Source: RYN-433 sp036558265
Lineage (GTDB): Bacteria; Planctomycetota; Phycisphaerae; Tepidisphaerales; Tepidisphaeraceae
NCBI GenBank assembly: GCA_036558265.1
Contig: DATBFY010000220.1
Span: forward strand, 1-6,607
Direction: 5' to 3'
Length of the DNA stretch: 6,607 bases
The stretch's first letter is position 1; the number at the start of each line of letters is the position of its first letter. Positions 6,001 through 6,607 of the stretch are shown here, piece by piece. The position numbers were made by a program, and so were the translations under genes. Below the pieces are notes generated by a model. It searched no databases, was not told where the DNA came from, and saw only the letters and a list, made by a program, of their open reading frames with translations.

Positions 6001-6607
6001 GGCGATGAGCTTTGCGCCGTCGGCACTGAAGGCGACGGCGTTCACGTGTCCCGCGTGCGGGCCGAGCGTCGCGAGGACGGCCTGGTTCTCGACCGAGCGC
6101 AGCTCGACCTGGTTGAGGACGGCGAGCGCGAGGAGCTTGGATTTGGGCTCGTAGGCCATCGCCTGCACGGCGCGGCGCGGGGCGGCTTTGAGGGTGACCT
6201 TGGGCAGCGGCGCGGCGGTGTTGGCGGCGACGGCGATGGTGGCGTCCTCTCCGGCGGCCGGTCCCGGCGCGCCGCCGTCGATCCAGCGGCGGAGCAGCGC
6301 GATCTCGTCGGGTGAGAGCTTATCCCCCTTCTTGGGTGGGGGCATGAAGGGTTTATCTTTATGCTCGACCTGGCGGATCAGCGGCGACTGGTCGGCCTTG
6401 CCGGGCAGGATGGCGGGACCGTCTTCACCGCCTTTCATAAGCAGCGTGTAGGTCTCCATGACCAGCTCACCCTCGGCCTGCCTGGCGTCGTGACAGGCGA
6501 TGCAGTGCCGGGCGAGGATGGGGCGGATTTGTTTGAAGGGGACAGGCGTGGGCTTGGGCGCATCGGCGCCGCGGGCCAGGGGCGCGAGGACGTGGCCCCG
6601 CGTCCAG
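3046..6607 (-). CDS. cytochrome c (PSCyt1-like) / WD40 / PPC-like protein, 5' end beyond window
   Basis: Visible: 1,186 residues; numbering below is from the internal Met at 6459, which 49 in-frame residues precede. Those 49 include RHCIACH, a CxxCH haem c site at 6490-6504, so Met-6459 cannot be the true start. A preceding LAPLARGADA may be the end of a signal peptide. Residues up to ~66 complete a planctomycete-type cytochrome domain; M39 in FMPPP is the likely second haem ligand. Seven WD40-like blades span ~95-394 (e.g. FSPDGQRLYAAGADNRVRVW), enough for a full propeller. A TIG-like segment (~398-485) and a PPC-like domain (~512-610) follow. A planctomycete-type module at ~683-910 includes EKCYIVEPHPPGEKLAENG; beta domains then follow, with a Pro/Ala/Thr linker (~979-998), and the end holds HPGQ (1048-1051) and NLPHGVIV. 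The protein is probably periplasmic and haem-bearing. Substrate and redox partner are unknown; planctomycete relatives often neighbour DUF1549/DUF1553 proteins, but none is visible here. Confidence 0.93.
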   Translation of the reverse strand, partial: WTRGHVLAPLARGADAPKPTPVPFKQIRPILARHCIACHDARQAEGELVMETYTLLMKGGEDGPAILPGKADQSPLIRQVEHKDKPFMPPPKKGDKLSPDEIALLRRWIDGGAPGPAAGEDATIAVAANTAAPLPKVTLKAAPRRAVQAMAYEPKSKLLALAVLNQVELRSVENQAVLATLGPHAGHVNAVAFSADGAKLIAAAGDPGVSGEVTIWNVADGKRLRRFTGHKDALYAVAISPDGKTLATGSYDQRIILWDLSQDPPKPLHTLEGHNGAVFDLAFRPDGKVLASASADRTVKLWDVAAGKRLDTRSEPTKEQQTLAFSPDGQRLYAAGADNRVRVWRISPTAAEGTNTLLLAQFAHEGSILRLVLSADGKTLLTSADDKTVKLWDANKVELRRAIDAQSDWPTAIALALDARVAVVGRLDGTVGYYESTTARPIAPPKPELANLEPRGMRRGTSAEVKLTGKEINTATSIKVAGNDKISAELLPPDRANPNARRARITTAADAPLGAVDLVAIGPGGPSAAAKFILDDLPQVEALEKPASTTRPAAAALATTLPVTFGGNLTARGQADAFAFDARAGQTIVIDCAAKRFASKADPIVTLLDPAGHPLTVSTDDATDPDPLLVQVLPADGRYTLRVNDLQGAASPQHYFRMSVGTFPFVTGAFPLAVAPDRESEVRLIGYNLPTDAKVKVKAPAAGEAALPIDRAALRTRRALSVLVGYPDEATECEPDDTPDRAMRLPLPGGVSGRFDSPGDVDCYRFAARKGEPLILETQAAQRGSPADTRVEVLWPDGRPVERVQLQAVRDSHITFRAVDASAVGARLFNWEEMELNQYLYLGGEVVRLDLYPRGPDSEYNFYAVGGRRRTFFDTSAAAHAYEEKCYIVEPHPPGEKLAENGLPVFTLHYANDDDQLRQLGADSRLSFTPPADGDYLVRVSDSRGFGGARFVYRLVVRPARPDFTASVEGFNPGVPAGGGRPFIVRVNRIDNFDGPVTVRFAGVPSSVRMTNPITVEAGRLDAQGTIYAPADAPATQPASTAPASPAVIKVTATATIGGKPVTRPLPDLPKVTVTGRPQFTVALDPIDPKQDFITVHPGQRTPAWLRLKRGALKGPVSFEVENLPHGVIVSDIGLSGVLIPDGQAERQIFIQCAPWVAAQARPCHARALSGENPTSPPVMLRVVAP

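Noticed and set aside
3880..6315. Plus-strand open frames of 177-266 codons opposite the large gene
   Set aside because: They are antisense shadows of a gene with strong third-position GC and contain no domain of their own.

Overview
The window looks like a piece of a high-GC planctomycete (Planctomycetota) chromosome. Two things point there. A very large minus-strand protein combines a planctomycete-type cytochrome c domain with WD40 repeats and PPC-like beta domains. A small membrane protein ends in the zinc ribbon CSACGYDLRATPDRCPECG, a tail I know from many planctomycete hypothetical proteins. The intergenic DNA is also packed with short dispersed palindromic repeats. No database search was possible, so family assignments rest on motif recognition.

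Layout from left to right: (1) 3-179, plus strand, the last 58 codons of an unidentified gene that enters from the left edge. (2) 237-518, minus strand, a 93-residue zinc-finger/coiled-coil protein convergent with it. (3) 519-1419, a 900-bp stretch without a credible gene. It holds copy 1 of a ~110-bp dispersed repeat (610-719), a nested hairpin (725-773), a cluster of small stem-loops (954-1039), a possible 3'-end fragment of the repeat (1182-1219) and copy 2 (1278-1381). (4) 1420-2049, plus strand, a 209-residue two-TM zinc-ribbon protein. (5) 2073-2256, copy 3 of the ~110-bp repeat in inverted orientation, followed after 2 bp by a half copy of a second repeat family. (6) 2332-2818, minus strand, a small gene apparently broken by a single extra base near 2509. 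(7) 2847-3003, a full long imperfect palindrome of the second repeat family, just beyond the end of the large gene. (8) 3046-6607, minus strand, the large cytochrome c/WD40/PPC-like protein, whose true start lies beyond the right edge.

The genes show no obvious shared pathway. The large protein is probably exported, because it carries a CxxCH haem site, and probably belongs to a gene group continuing to the right. The left half reads as accessory DNA: small lineage-specific genes separated by repeats. The zinc-ribbon gene sits exactly between inward-facing copies of one repeat, and the broken gene sits between a half and a full copy of another. That arrangement is the most unusual thing in the window.
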